Shown here: positions 7,662 to 15,986 of the stretch, in pieces
Layout: each line of letters starts with the position of its first letter
How positions within the stretch are numbered: the first letter of the stretch is position 1
Source: Leptotrichia sp. oral taxon 215 str. W9775
GTDB lineage: Bacteria; Fusobacteriota; Fusobacteriia; Fusobacteriales; Leptotrichiaceae
Assembly: GCF_000469505.1 (NCBI RefSeq)
Contig: NZ_KI272830.1
Span: 1-50,055, forward strand
Direction of reading: 5' to 3'
DNA: 50,055 bases
Position numbers and translations under genes: made by a program
The notes under the pieces: generated by a model
Databases searched by the model: none
Told to the model about the DNA's origin: nothing
The model's input: the letters and a program-made list of their open reading frames with translations, nothing else

Positions 7662-8741
7662 ATGGATTTTGATATTAAATGGGAAGTTCTGAAGGAGCTG
7701 ACAGAAACTTATGCAATTTCAGGCTTTGAAGAGGATATTACCAATATGTTGAAAAAGAATATAAATTTTCCATTTTCTCAGGATGGACTTGGATCCTGCC
7801 TTTTCACAAAGGAAGGAAACGGAATTTCCATAATGATAGCAACTCATATGGATGAAGTAGGATTTGTAGTCAGGGAAATAGATGAACAGGGGTACTTATA
7901 TTTTCAGAATGTAGGAAATATGTGGTCACATGTTCTGCTTAACCAGAAGGTAGCAGTTATAAATGAGGAAAAAAAGATTTATTACGGTGTTATTGGTGGA
8001 CCGGCAGTCCATTCAATAAAGGAAAAGGAAAGAGAAAAGGTATTGCCGATTGATAAACTGTATATTGATATGGGAGTCAGCAGTAAGAAAAGGATAGAAG
8101 AACTGGGAATAAAAGTAGGGGACATGATATGTCCATATGCAGAAATGATGGAACTTAATGAGGAAGGATATCTTGCTGGAAAATCCTTTGACAATCGTGT
8201 AAGCGTTGCAACGGGAATATGGCTTATGAATATGCTGAAAAATGAAAATACAGGGAACAAAGTCACATTGGCAGCAACAGTACAGGAGGAAGTTGGGCTA
8301 AGAGGTGCAAGAACGACAGCACATAAAGTATTTCCTGATTTGGCAATAGCTGTAGATACTACTTTGGCGGGGGATACACCTTTAAATAAAAATAATATAA
8401 AGCTTGGAAAAGGAGTAGCTATTAATGTTATTGATTCAATGACTATAATGAACAGGGGACTTCTCATTTACATGGAAAATTTATGCAGAAAAAACAATAT
8501 CCCTTATCAGCTGAGCTGTTTTACAGACGGTGGAACAGATGCAGGAAATATTCATAAATCTGGAATAGGAATACCTGCAACAACTTTATCCATACCGATG
8601 AGATACATGCATACTCATCTTGGGGTTGTGCATAAGGATGATATTATCTCAGCATTAAAACTGCTAAAACTGATAATAGAAGACCTGACTCCTGAAAAGT
8701 ATGAAAGAATACTAAAGGAAAACTATCATTACAGCGAATAG
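7662..8741 (+). CDS. M42 family metallopeptidase (glutamyl aminopeptidase/FrvX-like)
   Basis: A 359-residue cytoplasmic dizinc aminopeptidase. Counting from ATG 7662, the ligands are all present: His62 and Asp64 in ATHMDEVG, the bridging Asp177 in KSFDNR, catalytic Glu209 and zinc Glu210 in VQEEVGLRGA, Asp232 in AVDTTLAGD, and His317 in MRYMHTH. M42 enzymes form tetrahedral dodecamers that trim short peptides from the N-terminus. Paralogues (FrvX, SgcX in E. coli) are encoded with PTS genes, as here. I prefer ATG 7662 over the GTG at 7653, which overlaps the previous stop and has no ribosome site. It probably removes residues flanking a glycosylated asparagine, which is an inference from its neighbours. 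Confidence 0.93.
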   Translation: MDFDIKWEVLKELTETYAISGFEEDITNMLKKNINFPFSQDGLGSCLFTKEGNGISIMIATHMDEVGFVVREIDEQGYLYFQNVGNMWSHVLLNQKVAVINEEKKIYYGVIGGPAVHSIKEKEREKVLPIDKLYIDMGVSSKKRIEELGIKVGDMICPYAEMMELNEEGYLAGKSFDNRVSVATGIWLMNMLKNENTGNKVTLAATVQEEVGLRGARTTAHKVFPDLAIAVDTTLAGDTPLNKNNIKLGKGVAINVIDSMTIMNRGLLIYMENLCRKNNIPYQLSCFTDGGTDAGNIHKSGIGIPATTLSIPMRYMHTHLGVVHKDDIISALKLLKLIIEDLTPEKYERILKENYHYSE

Positions 8742-8768
8742 AACAATAAAACTTGAGGAGGTAAGAAA

Positions 8769-9734
8769 ATGTGGGGAATAATTGCAACATGGTGTATGGC
8801 ACATGACGGTGTCAAAGAAGCGGCAGAAATACTGAAAAATGATGGGAATGCAGGAAAAGCAATAGAAACAGCAATAAAAAATGTTGAAGATTTTCCTTTT
8901 TATAAATCTGTAGGCTATGGTGGCCTTCCAAATGAAGAAATGGAAGTGGAACTGGATGCGGCATATATGGATGGAAGCAACTTTGATTTTGGTGCAGTTT
9001 GTGCCATTAAGGATTTTGCCAATCCTATATCTATTGCAAAGGATTTGAGTCATTTAAATGAAAATAGCATGTTAGTAAGTGAAGGAGCAGAAAAATATGC
9101 TCATAAAAGAGGATTTGAAAGAAAAAATATGCTGACAGACAGGGCAAAAATTCATTATAAAAATAGATTGAAGGATATGGCGCATATAGAAGAAATGGCG
9201 ATAAAACCTTATTCAGGACATGATACGGTAGGTATGGTATGTCTTGATACAGATGAAAATATAGTTGCAGGAACTTCTACAAGTGGACTTTTCATGAAAA
9301 AGAAAGGTAGAGTGGGAGATTCCCCTGTAATCGGATCAGGACTTTATGCTGACAGTGAAATCGGTGGAGCAAGTGCAACAGGGCTTGGAGAAGATATAAT
9401 GAAGGGAATAATCTCATATGAAATAGTAAAACTTATGGAAAATGGACTATCTCCTCAGGAAGCATGTGAAAAGGCTGTATTCAGTTTTGAAAAAAAATTA
9501 ATAGGAAAAAGGGGAAGAGCAGGGGATATTTCTGTAATTGCCATGAATAATAAAGGAGAATGGGGAGCAGCTACAAATATTGAGAATTTTTCCTTTGTTG
9601 CCGGAAATGAAACAAATCCTGTAAAAGTATACAGGACAAAAAGAAAAGGCGATAAAATGGTGCATGAAGAAGCAACTAAAGAATGGCTGCAGGAATACAT
9701 AGATGAAAGAACAAAACCTCTTGTAGAAAAGTAA
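8769..9734 (+). CDS. Glycosylasparaginase (N4-(beta-N-acetylglucosaminyl)-L-asparaginase)
   Basis: A 321-residue Ntn-hydrolase. The self-processing site is Gly-His-Asp-Thr with Thr153 becoming the catalytic N-terminus (SGHDTVGM). Then follow AGTSTSGLFMKKKGRVGDSP and GSGLYADSEIGGASATGLGED, which closely match human AGA and bacterial homologues in the substrate-carboxylate and amino-group pockets. The enzyme splits GlcNAc-Asn into aspartate and 1-amino-GlcNAc, and needs a free amino and carboxyl group on the asparagine, so peptidases must act first. The flanking M42 and M20 genes fit that order. There is no signal peptide, so it acts on imported material. GAGGAGG precedes the start. It sits 27 bases after the M42 gene and 13 before the dipeptidase gene. 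Confidence 0.93.
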   Translation: MWGIIATWCMAHDGVKEAAEILKNDGNAGKAIETAIKNVEDFPFYKSVGYGGLPNEEMEVELDAAYMDGSNFDFGAVCAIKDFANPISIAKDLSHLNENSMLVSEGAEKYAHKRGFERKNMLTDRAKIHYKNRLKDMAHIEEMAIKPYSGHDTVGMVCLDTDENIVAGTSTSGLFMKKKGRVGDSPVIGSGLYADSEIGGASATGLGEDIMKGIISYEIVKLMENGLSPQEACEKAVFSFEKKLIGKRGRAGDISVIAMNNKGEWGAATNIENFSFVAGNETNPVKVYRTKRKGDKMVHEEATKEWLQEYIDERTKPLVEK

Positions 9735-9747
9735 GGAAGGTAAAAAA

Positions 9748-10974
9748 ATGGATGATACTTTAAAAAATAAAGGAAGTATTTGTGAAAAAGAAAGTAAAAT
9801 GAAGAAAAGTAATTCTGAAAATTTCTGTGATGATAAAATAATTATGGAAATAAAGGAAGAGGTAAAGAAAATACAGCCTGAATTAATAGAAACAATACGT
9901 GAATTAGTTTCGATTTACAGTATTCAGATGGAAGCTGAAGAAAATGCCCCATTTGGAAAAGGGCCTGCCGAAGCACTGGATAAAGCTTTGGAAATATCAG
10001 AAAGATTTAGATTTACCACAGTGAATATAGACAATAAAATAGGTTATGCAGAATATGTGTCAGAAGGAATTAAGGATTGTGATGAATATATAGGAGTTTT
10101 CGGTCATGTGGATGTAGTTCCTCTTGGTGAAGGGTGGAAACATTCTCCATTAGGCGGAGAAATAGAAAATAACCGTATATATGGAAGAGGAGTTCTGGAT
10201 AATAAAGGGCCTATTCTTTCAAATCTGTTTGCCCTTCATATTTTGAAGAAATTAGGGATAAAATTTGATGTCCCTGTAAGAGTAGTTTTTGGAACAAATG
10301 AAGAAACGGGCTTCGGATGTGTAAAACATTATCTCACAAAGGAGAAACCTCCTGTTTTTGGATGGACTCCTGACTGTAAGTGGCCAGTTGTGTATGGAGA
10401 AAGAGGAAGGCTCAAAGTAAGAATATATTCAGAAATGAAGGATTTAGACAAATTATATGATTTTGTAAATAACTATATTTTATCAGCTCCCAACAATGGA
10501 GTGAAATTGAAGATAGATTTTAGAGATGATGACTTTGGAGAAATGATATTAAGAGGTTACAGATTTGGAATTTCTGAAAATAGACATTTTTTTGAATTTG
10601 TAATGAGTTATCCTGCAGTATGTAAAAAAGAACAGCTTATGGATTTAATTAGAAGCAGCCTTGCAGAAGGAACAGAATTGGAGGAAATTGCCAACTGGAA
10701 TCCTGTATTATATGATAAAAATTCTGAATATGTGCAGACTTTACAGAAGGTATATAATTATGTTACAGGCTTTGATGCTAAACCTGTAACAACGACAGGA
10801 GGTACTTATGCAAAAATAATTCCTAATATTATTGCTTATGGTCCAAGTTTTCCTGGTCAGAAGGATATAGCACATTTACCTGATGAATGGTTTGATTTGT
10901 CAGATTTACAGAAAATAACGGAAATTTATGCACTTTCATTATATGAAATAAGTAAGTTGAAAAATAGAAAATAA
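9748..10974 (+). CDS. M20 family dipeptidase (PepV/Sapep type)
   Basis: A 408-residue dinuclear zinc dipeptidase. Ligands and base are visible: His120 and Asp122 in FGHVDVVP, bridging Asp151 in GRGVLDNKGP, Glu185/Glu186 in GTNEETG, Asp209 in TPDCKWPV, and a late histidine in KDIAHLPDEWF. PepV/Sapep enzymes are usually about 460-470 residues, so the lid domain is shortened here. The N-terminal roughly 30 residues are charged and non-conserved. GGAAGG precedes ATG 9748. As the last gene of the cluster it would finish peptide breakdown, freeing asparagine conjugates or releasing amino acids. No signal peptide. A strong terminator follows. Confidence 0.9.
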   Translation: MDDTLKNKGSICEKESKMKKSNSENFCDDKIIMEIKEEVKKIQPELIETIRELVSIYSIQMEAEENAPFGKGPAEALDKALEISERFRFTTVNIDNKIGYAEYVSEGIKDCDEYIGVFGHVDVVPLGEGWKHSPLGGEIENNRIYGRGVLDNKGPILSNLFALHILKKLGIKFDVPVRVVFGTNEETGFGCVKHYLTKEKPPVFGWTPDCKWPVVYGERGRLKVRIYSEMKDLDKLYDFVNNYILSAPNNGVKLKIDFRDDDFGEMILRGYRFGISENRHFFEFVMSYPAVCKKEQLMDLIRSSLAEGTELEEIANWNPVLYDKNSEYVQTLQKVYNYVTGFDAKPVTTTGGTYAKIIPNIIAYGPSFPGQKDIAHLPDEWFDLSDLQKITEIYALSLYEISKLKNRK

Positions 10975-10982
10975 TAAAGTAA

Positions 10983-11028
10983 AAAAACTGCCTTTTATTC
11001 TTAAAAATAAGAGTATCAGACAGTTTTT
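10983..11028 (+). terminator. Rho-independent terminator closing the PTS/peptidase locus
   Basis: AAAAACTG (10983-10990) pairs with CAGTTTTT (11021-11028), and an inner CTTTTATT pairs with AATAAGAG. An A-rich lead and T-rich tail flank it. Confidence 0.8.
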
Positions 11029-11072
11029 ATTATTTTCAATTCTCAATTAACCCAATAAATTTAGAAATAATT

Positions 11073-11195
11073 CTAAATATAAATTTTATCCCTTCTATCT
11101 ATTTGAACAATTAAAATGACTAATTCTTCCTTTTTAATTTTTGCAATAATCCTATAGTTTTTAACTCTATATCTCCAAAATCCTTTCAGAGTACA
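11073..11195 (-). pseudogene. Remnant of a RelE/ParE-type toxin C-terminus
   Basis: An open stretch of about 40 codons with no start codon, bounded upstream by an in-frame TAA. It encodes LKGFWRYRVKNYRIIAKI followed by KKEELVILIVQIDRRDKIYI and a stop. This matches the end of RelE-family toxins, where WRYRVGDYRII and a hydrophobic strand ending in a His/Arg-Arg-x-x-Val-Tyr motif form the last strands of the fold. The N-terminal two thirds and any antitoxin gene are missing, so it is a fossil of a lost toxin-antitoxin pair. Confidence 0.7.
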
Positions 11196-11218
11196 TTAGA
11201 TTATATTTCAGTTTCCTC

Positions 11219-11626
11219 CTATTTTTTTCTATATAGGCAAATACTGTATCCTTTTTCCAATTCCTCAGCATGAATGAAATCCATAAGAGTATTTTCTTCA
11301 GCTGCAGCTACTTCAGGTGTGACTTCAAAAATTGAAATAACATAGTGTTTTCCTGCTTCAACTGGAGGACAAGTAATAGAGATACTTTTTGCTTTTATTC
11401 TTGAATTAAGCACACTATTGGCAGGTAATTCATAGTTGGCAGTAACTACATGTGCATCAGGTGATACTTTTACAACATCTTCTAAGTCATAGCCTTTCAT
11501 ATGCTCAAATTCAGAAAAATTTTGACCATCAATTGTAATTTTTTTACCACAATAAATATGAAAATATGCCTTCGTACTGTCACTCATAAATTCTTTTTTC
11601 TTTTTTCCATTAAATAAACCGAACAT
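11219..11626 (-). CDS. Hypothetical protein, 135 aa
   Basis: Not recognised. A small soluble protein with no signal peptide or membrane segment; it starts MFGLFNGKKKKEF and has two cysteines (in IYCGKK and ITCPPVE). The composition is a normal mix of predicted strands and a helix near the C-terminus (TLMDFIHAEELEK). AGAAGGAGAA lies 6 bases upstream of the ATG, so translation is likely. It is single, downstream on its strand only of an AT-rich spacer, and the relE remnant lies just beyond its stop. Confidence 0.7.
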   Translation of the reverse strand: MFGLFNGKKKKEFMSDSTKAYFHIYCGKKITIDGQNFSEFEHMKGYDLEDVVKVSPDAHVVTANYELPANSVLNSRIKAKSISITCPPVEAGKHYVISIFEVTPEVAAAEENTLMDFIHAEELEKGYSICLYRKK

Positions 11627-11738
11627 TTTTTTCTCCTTCTTATTAAATAAAATTAATTTTTACTATAAAAATTATATCATAAGCAAAAAAAAATTTAAAT
11701 ATTTCTTTTTAAAAATATGGAAATTATGTAATAAAAAA

Positions 11739-11767
11739 TTGACTATTCTACTGTTAAGTTATATAAT
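11739..11767 (+). promoter_or_regulatory. Promoter of the DUF4299 gene
   Basis: TTGACT at 11739-11744, an exact 17-base spacer, and TATAAT at 11762-11767. The untranslated leader would be about 115 bases. Confidence 0.75.
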
Positions 11768-11890
11768 TGTATTACTGAAGTAAAATATGAAAAAGAAGAG
11801 TTATTTATAAAAATTATTTAGGGAAGTAGTAATATTGATAATATATGTAATTGTTTAAATTAGAATAAATCAAAAATTTATGGAGGAAAA

Positions 11891-12808
11891 ATGAGTGTAA
11901 GCTTTTATGTGCAAAACAAGAAAAAATTTTTAGGTTATGAGCCAGTTTTAAATGTTGAAACTGCATTGAGTTTACTGGATAAGGAGCTTTACAGCTATAA
12001 TACTGGAAATATTGATATTAACGATTTGCTGTTATCTCCAGTTTCTAATTATCAATGTCTATTAATAGGAGATGGTAAAGATAGTTCAAGAGGATTTGAA
12101 TTATTTTATGATAATAAAGATAAGTATTATAGTGTGCGGGTTTTTACTCCGTCATCCAGGGAAGATTGGCTTTTGGCATTGGAATATATAAAAGCATTGG
12201 CTAAGAAATTTGATTCAAAAATTATAAGTGAAACAGGAGAAGAATATACAGCTGAAAATATTGATAAATTTGACTATGAAAGAGATATACTTTATGGAAT
12301 AGAAGTAATTTCATCAAGAGTTAAAGGTGATGAGCCGACTCTTTACAGTATTTTTGGCATAAATAGAGTTGTGTCCTTTAATCAGGAAATGATTGATAAA
12401 ATAGAAAATTCAGATAGCCCTATTGATACTTTTTCTAATATGGTAAAGGAAATACAGTATTTAGATGCCTATTCGGCAAATCAGCGATTTTTCAAAAACA
12501 AGGAAGATGGAAGAATAAGAGGAGCTTATACTCTTACACAAAATATTAGAACAATACTTCCTTACAAGCCTAGTGTTGAATTTGAAAATTCAGATATAGT
12601 TAAAAATGAAGATATTGCCTTCTGGGATATTGGATTAGTAACTATTGACGGAGATGAAAACGATAAAGACAGTTATAATGTTGCGGCATATTTAAATTAT
12701 GATGATTTTATTAAAAATTTGCCAGAAAATAAATACAGATTTATAGATGCTTCGTATATTATGGTTGAACCATTAAACAGGGAAGAACTTTTAGGATTAG
12801 TAAAATAG
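11891..12808 (+). CDS. DUF4299 family protein
   Basis: A 305-residue soluble acidic protein that I assign to DUF4299 from the opening SFYVQNKKKFLGYEPVL, the segment FELFYDNKDKYYSVRVFTPS followed by DWLLALEYIKALAKKF, and the overall length. The family is scattered among Firmicutes and Fusobacteria with no known reaction. No catalytic motif is evident to me and there are no membrane segments. TGGAGGA precedes the ATG. It is monocistronic: own promoter upstream, strong nested hairpins downstream. The family name is from recollection of its pattern, so moderate. Confidence 0.72.
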   Translation: MSVSFYVQNKKKFLGYEPVLNVETALSLLDKELYSYNTGNIDINDLLLSPVSNYQCLLIGDGKDSSRGFELFYDNKDKYYSVRVFTPSSREDWLLALEYIKALAKKFDSKIISETGEEYTAENIDKFDYERDILYGIEVISSRVKGDEPTLYSIFGINRVVSFNQEMIDKIENSDSPIDTFSNMVKEIQYLDAYSANQRFFKNKEDGRIRGAYTLTQNIRTILPYKPSVEFENSDIVKNEDIAFWDIGLVTIDGDENDKDSYNVAAYLNYDDFIKNLPENKYRFIDASYIMVEPLNREELLGLVK

Positions 12809-12832
12809 TTTAAAAATAACTGAAATAAAAAA

Positions 12833-12966
12833 GACTGTTTCAAAAATATAAAAACAACATAAAAAACTATATTTTCATCATTTCCTATTTTACATTGTGA
12901 AATTTTAATTCGAAAATATAGTTTTTTTATCTAATTTTATAGTTTTTTGAGAAAGTCTCTTTTTTT
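12833..12966 (+). terminator. Nested long inverted repeats acting as terminator
   Basis: The inner arms at 12861-12876 (AAAAAACTATATTTTC) and 12912-12927 form a perfect 16-bp stem. The outer arms at 12833-12846 (GACTGTTTCAAAAA) and 12943-12957 pair imperfectly. A run of seven T follows at 12960-12966. Likely bidirectional between convergent DUF4299 and PepSY genes. Confidence 0.7.
12879..12908 (+). repeat. Copy 2 of a 30-base intergenic repeat
   Basis: CATTTCCTATTTTACATTGT plus ten bases match 6540-6569 with three substitutions. It occupies the loop between the 16-bp inverted repeats. Confidence 0.5.
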
Positions 12967-13065
12967 ATACATCAAAATATAAGAAAATTTTGATTGTAGA
13001 AGATAAAGTTTACAGAGATTTTTAGTTTTAAATTACCTATTTAATATTATTTTTTCTAATTCAAG

Positions 13066-13401
13066 TTATTTAACTTTTACAATTTCCCCTGAATTACTGT
13101 TTACATCGTATTCAAACTTCTTTCCGTTTACGTAAAATTCAATTTCATATACGGCAACACCATTTTCTACCCCAAGCTGAATTTTAGTAATTTTAGCATC
13201 ACGTTCTGCCACTCTTGCATGAGATAACGCAATCTGTTTAGCTTTTTCAGAAGAGATATTTTTTCCTGCAGAAAATCTAATTTTTTCAGCAGTATTATTC
13301 TGATTAAGAATAAAATCATTATAATTAATGTTAGCAGAATATACTGTTATTTCAAGCAAAAGAGAAATAATTACTATTGATTTTAAAAATATTTTTTTCA
13401 A
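13066..13401 (-). CDS. Exported PepSY-domain protein
   Basis: A 111-residue protein with an N-terminal signal peptide (MKKIFLKSIVIISLLLEITVYS). A PepSY domain follows from about residue 46: ISSEKAKQIALSHARV, a strand KITKIQLGVENGVAVYEIEFYVNG, and the end FEYDVNSNSGEIVKVK. PepSY domains are thought to inhibit proteases or sense at the envelope. It is the last gene of the response regulator-kinase-PepSY-PepSY run, 26 bases after the previous gene, suggesting envelope signalling linked to that two-component system. Confidence 0.88.
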   Translation of the reverse strand: MKKIFLKSIVIISLLLEITVYSANINYNDFILNQNNTAEKIRFSAGKNISSEKAKQIALSHARVAERDAKITKIQLGVENGVAVYEIEFYVNGKKFEYDVNSNSGEIVKVK

Positions 13402-13427
13402 TTTTATTCTCCCTTCCTATTTCAATT

Positions 13428-13778
13428 TTACTTATTAGAGCTCCATTTTATAGCTCTTCCTGTGTAAGCATCAATTTCAAAATCATACGTTACTCCGGCA
13501 TGAATCAGTTTACCTTTAAATGAATCTCCTTCTCCACGGAAATCTTTAATTTCTGATACGTTTGAACCAGGAACTCTGGCTGTAACAATTTGTTTAACCC
13601 TGTCATGTGAAAGTTTTGTTCTATCATTTTTTGCACTTTTAATTTCTGAATTTCCAGTCTGATTTTCAATAACAAGATTTGGAGTTTTTACTGCTACATC
13701 AGGTTTACCTGTAGCAAATCCAATACTTCCTATAATCAGAAGACTAGACAAAGCCCATTTTAAATAATTCTTTTTCAT
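13428..13778 (-). CDS. Exported PepSY-like protein
   Basis: A 116-residue secreted protein: signal peptide MKKNYLKWALSSLLIIGSIGF cut near ATG-KP, a linker, and a PepSY-like half domain (LSHDRVKQIVTARVPGS, then FKGKLIHAGVTYDFEIDAYTG). It lacks the duplicated helix of longer PepSY proteins. AAGGAGG-type ribosome site upstream (AATAAGGAGGTATCG). It lies between the kinase gene and the second PepSY gene on the same strand, about 120 bases after the kinase stop, so it may be co-transcribed with the two-component system or have its own promoter. Confidence 0.85.
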   Translation of the reverse strand: MKKNYLKWALSSLLIIGSIGFATGKPDVAVKTPNLVIENQTGNSEIKSAKNDRTKLSHDRVKQIVTARVPGSNVSEIKDFRGEGDSFKGKLIHAGVTYDFEIDAYTGRAIKWSSNK

Positions 13779-13897
13779 ATCGATACCTCCTTATTTGTCT
13801 TATTATAGCATATTTATTTCTGTAATTCTATAATAGCAAATTTTCATTAAAGAAAAATGAGAAAAAAGACTTTTCAAAATAATTTTTAATAAAAAAT

Positions 13898-15262
13898 TTA
13901 TAGTAAATGGATTTTAAGTGGAATTTTTATTGTGAAAATTGTTCCTTCACCAAGTTTACTTACAACCGAAATAGTTCCACTATGAGCTTCCACAATCCAT
14001 TTTACCATTGAAAGGCCAAGTCCTGTTCCCTCACTGTTACGTGAAGGATCAACCTGGTAAAATCTTGTCCATATTTTATTAATATGTTCATCACTTATTC
14101 CAATTCCGTCATCAGCAATTTTGATTACAATTGTTTTCTCCTGCACATCTAAATCAACATAAATATTTCCGTTAGTTTTTCCATATGTAACAGCATTTGA
14201 GAGAAGATTTATAAAAACTCTCATTATCATTATTTCATCAATATCAGCATAAATATCAGGGGTAATTTTAGAAAAGATATTTATATTTTTTCTTTTGGCA
14301 TCTTCCCTTCTGGAATCAATAACAATTTCTGCCAGTTCACTAATATTGACATTAGCCAGATTTAATTTCTGATGTCCCCTGTCCATTCTTGAAAGGGTTA
14401 GAAGCTGAGAAACAAGCTGTGACATTTTTTGAGCTTCATTAAAGATTATGTTAAAGATATTTTTACCTTCTTCAACAGAAACTAAATTTTCCTTTCCATA
14501 TTCCGACTGGGACATTATGACAGAAATTGGTGTCCGTAATTCATGAGATACATCTGAATTAAACTGTACTTCCCTTTCAAAAGAATCTTGCAGTCTGTCA
14601 AACATTGTATCAAATGTATTTGCTAACGTATAAATTTCATCATTTCCTTCACCCAGGTTTATCCTTTGTGATAAGTCGTTTCCTTCGTTTATTTTTTCAG
14701 CGGCAGACCTAATTTTTTTAATAGGTATGAAAGCATTTCGGGTTATAATATATCCAATTATTCCGGCAAAAATAAGGAAAAATGGAAATATAATAAGAGA
14801 GATTGAAATTACAGTTTCTATGGCCTGACTTGCTCCAACTGCAGACATTACACCACGAATCCAGATTTCTCCATATCCTTCATAATTTTTTTTACTTTCA
14901 TATACATACCATTTTTCATGCTGATGTTTAACAGTTTTAATAATTTTTTTGTCTGAAAAAGTATCGTCATATTCAAAATTTAGAGGATTATTACCGTATA
15001 CAAATCCTAAATTTTTATTGTATACTGAAATCTGTATTGTGTTTATTTTGGTTTCCATATCATTGTCAACGATAATTTCCCCATTTTTGACATATATCTC
15101 CTTAAAGCTGCTTTCCACTGTAGTTTTAAGATATCCATATTCATAAGAATGGATAATCTTTTCACTCATATAGAAAATAATCAGAAGAAAGAGTATTACA
15201 AGACCTGTCATTAATCCCATATACCATAGCATTATTTTCAGTTTTATAGAAATTTTATTCAT
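13898..15262 (-). CDS. Sensor histidine kinase (HisKA/HATPase, ArlS-like)
   Basis: A 454-residue membrane kinase. Transmembrane segment 1 is near residues 8-32, then comes a roughly 115-residue extracytoplasmic domain. Transmembrane segment 2 is near 152-174, and HAMP is near 176-228. The dimerisation/phosphoacceptor helix follows, with His240 in SDVSHELRTP. The ATP-binding part shows NAVTYG (N box), DDGIGIS (G1) and GTGLGLSMVKW (G2). The start codon overlaps the end of the response regulator gene by 8 bases, so the pair is translationally coupled. The signal is unknown; the downstream PepSY proteins are plausible extracytoplasmic modulators. Confidence 0.94.
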   Translation of the reverse strand: MNKISIKLKIMLWYMGLMTGLVILFLLIIFYMSEKIIHSYEYGYLKTTVESSFKEIYVKNGEIIVDNDMETKINTIQISVYNKNLGFVYGNNPLNFEYDDTFSDKKIIKTVKHQHEKWYVYESKKNYEGYGEIWIRGVMSAVGASQAIETVISISLIIFPFFLIFAGIIGYIITRNAFIPIKKIRSAAEKINEGNDLSQRINLGEGNDEIYTLANTFDTMFDRLQDSFEREVQFNSDVSHELRTPISVIMSQSEYGKENLVSVEEGKNIFNIIFNEAQKMSQLVSQLLTLSRMDRGHQKLNLANVNISELAEIVIDSRREDAKRKNINIFSKITPDIYADIDEIMIMRVFINLLSNAVTYGKTNGNIYVDLDVQEKTIVIKIADDGIGISDEHINKIWTRFYQVDPSRNSEGTGLGLSMVKWIVEAHSGTISVVSKLGEGTIFTIKIPLKIHLL

Positions 15263-15932
15263 TGTCCACCTTCAGAATATATCCAATCCCCCTTATGGTG
15301 TGAATCAGTTTTGGTGAAAAATTATCATCAATTTTTTTTCTTAAATACCTTATATACACATCAACAACATTTGTACCACCTTCATAGTTGTAATCCCATA
15401 TGTGCTGTTCAATTTTTTCCCTTGGAAGAACTTTTTCCTTGTTTCTGATCATATATTCCAGTATAGTAAATTCCCTTGTTGAGAGTTTTATTGGAGTTTT
15501 ATCCCTGTACACTTCATGGGAATCACAGTTAACGCTAAGGTTTGCAATAGTAAAGACATTACTTGCATTATTTGTATTTCTTCTAAGAAGTACACGAATT
15601 CTCGCCAGAAGTTCATCAAAGGCAAAAGGCTTTATAAGATAGTCATCAGCTCCAAAATCAAGCCCCTGAACTCTGTCTTCTATTCCGTCACGTGCTGTAA
15701 GGAGAAGAACTGGAGTTTTAATATTACGACTTCTTATCTTTTTAAGAACTTCAAAACCATTTAATTTAGGGAGCATAATATCCAGCAATATGACATCATA
15801 CTCAACAGAAAAAATATAATCAAGTGCTTCTTCCCCATCAAAGCATGAATCAACGCCATAGTGTTCCAATTTTAATTTTTTGACGATAATATCATTTAAG
15901 TTTACTTCATCTTCAACTACAAGTATCCGCAT
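15255..15932 (-). CDS. OmpR/PhoB-family response regulator
   Basis: A 225-residue regulator. The receiver domain has acidic pocket EDE at 7-9, phospho-acceptor Asp51 in LLDIMLP, and the conserved Thr and Lys (LLLTARDG, DYLIKPF). The C-terminal winged helix ends TIRGIGYILKVD, with VDVYIRYLRKKI as the recognition region. It starts the operon with kinase and PepSY genes. AAAGGAGACTG is the ribosome site. The promoter 55-83 bases upstream is close to consensus. Confidence 0.95.
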   Translation of the reverse strand: MRILVVEDEVNLNDIIVKKLKLEHYGVDSCFDGEEALDYIFSVEYDVILLDIMLPKLNGFEVLKKIRSRNIKTPVLLLTARDGIEDRVQGLDFGADDYLIKPFAFDELLARIRVLLRRNTNNASNVFTIANLSVNCDSHEVYRDKTPIKLSTREFTILEYMIRNKEKVLPREKIEQHIWDYNYEGGTNVVDVYIRYLRKKIDDNFSPKLIHTIRGIGYILKVDNE

Positions 15933-15986
15933 TTGAAAACAGTCTCCTTTCGCTTTATATTATAAAGTTAACATATGTTTTTCTTT

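Noticed and set aside
15400..15764. Open frames opposite the response regulator gene
   Set aside because: They are antisense shadows of a well-recognised gene with no ribosome sites.
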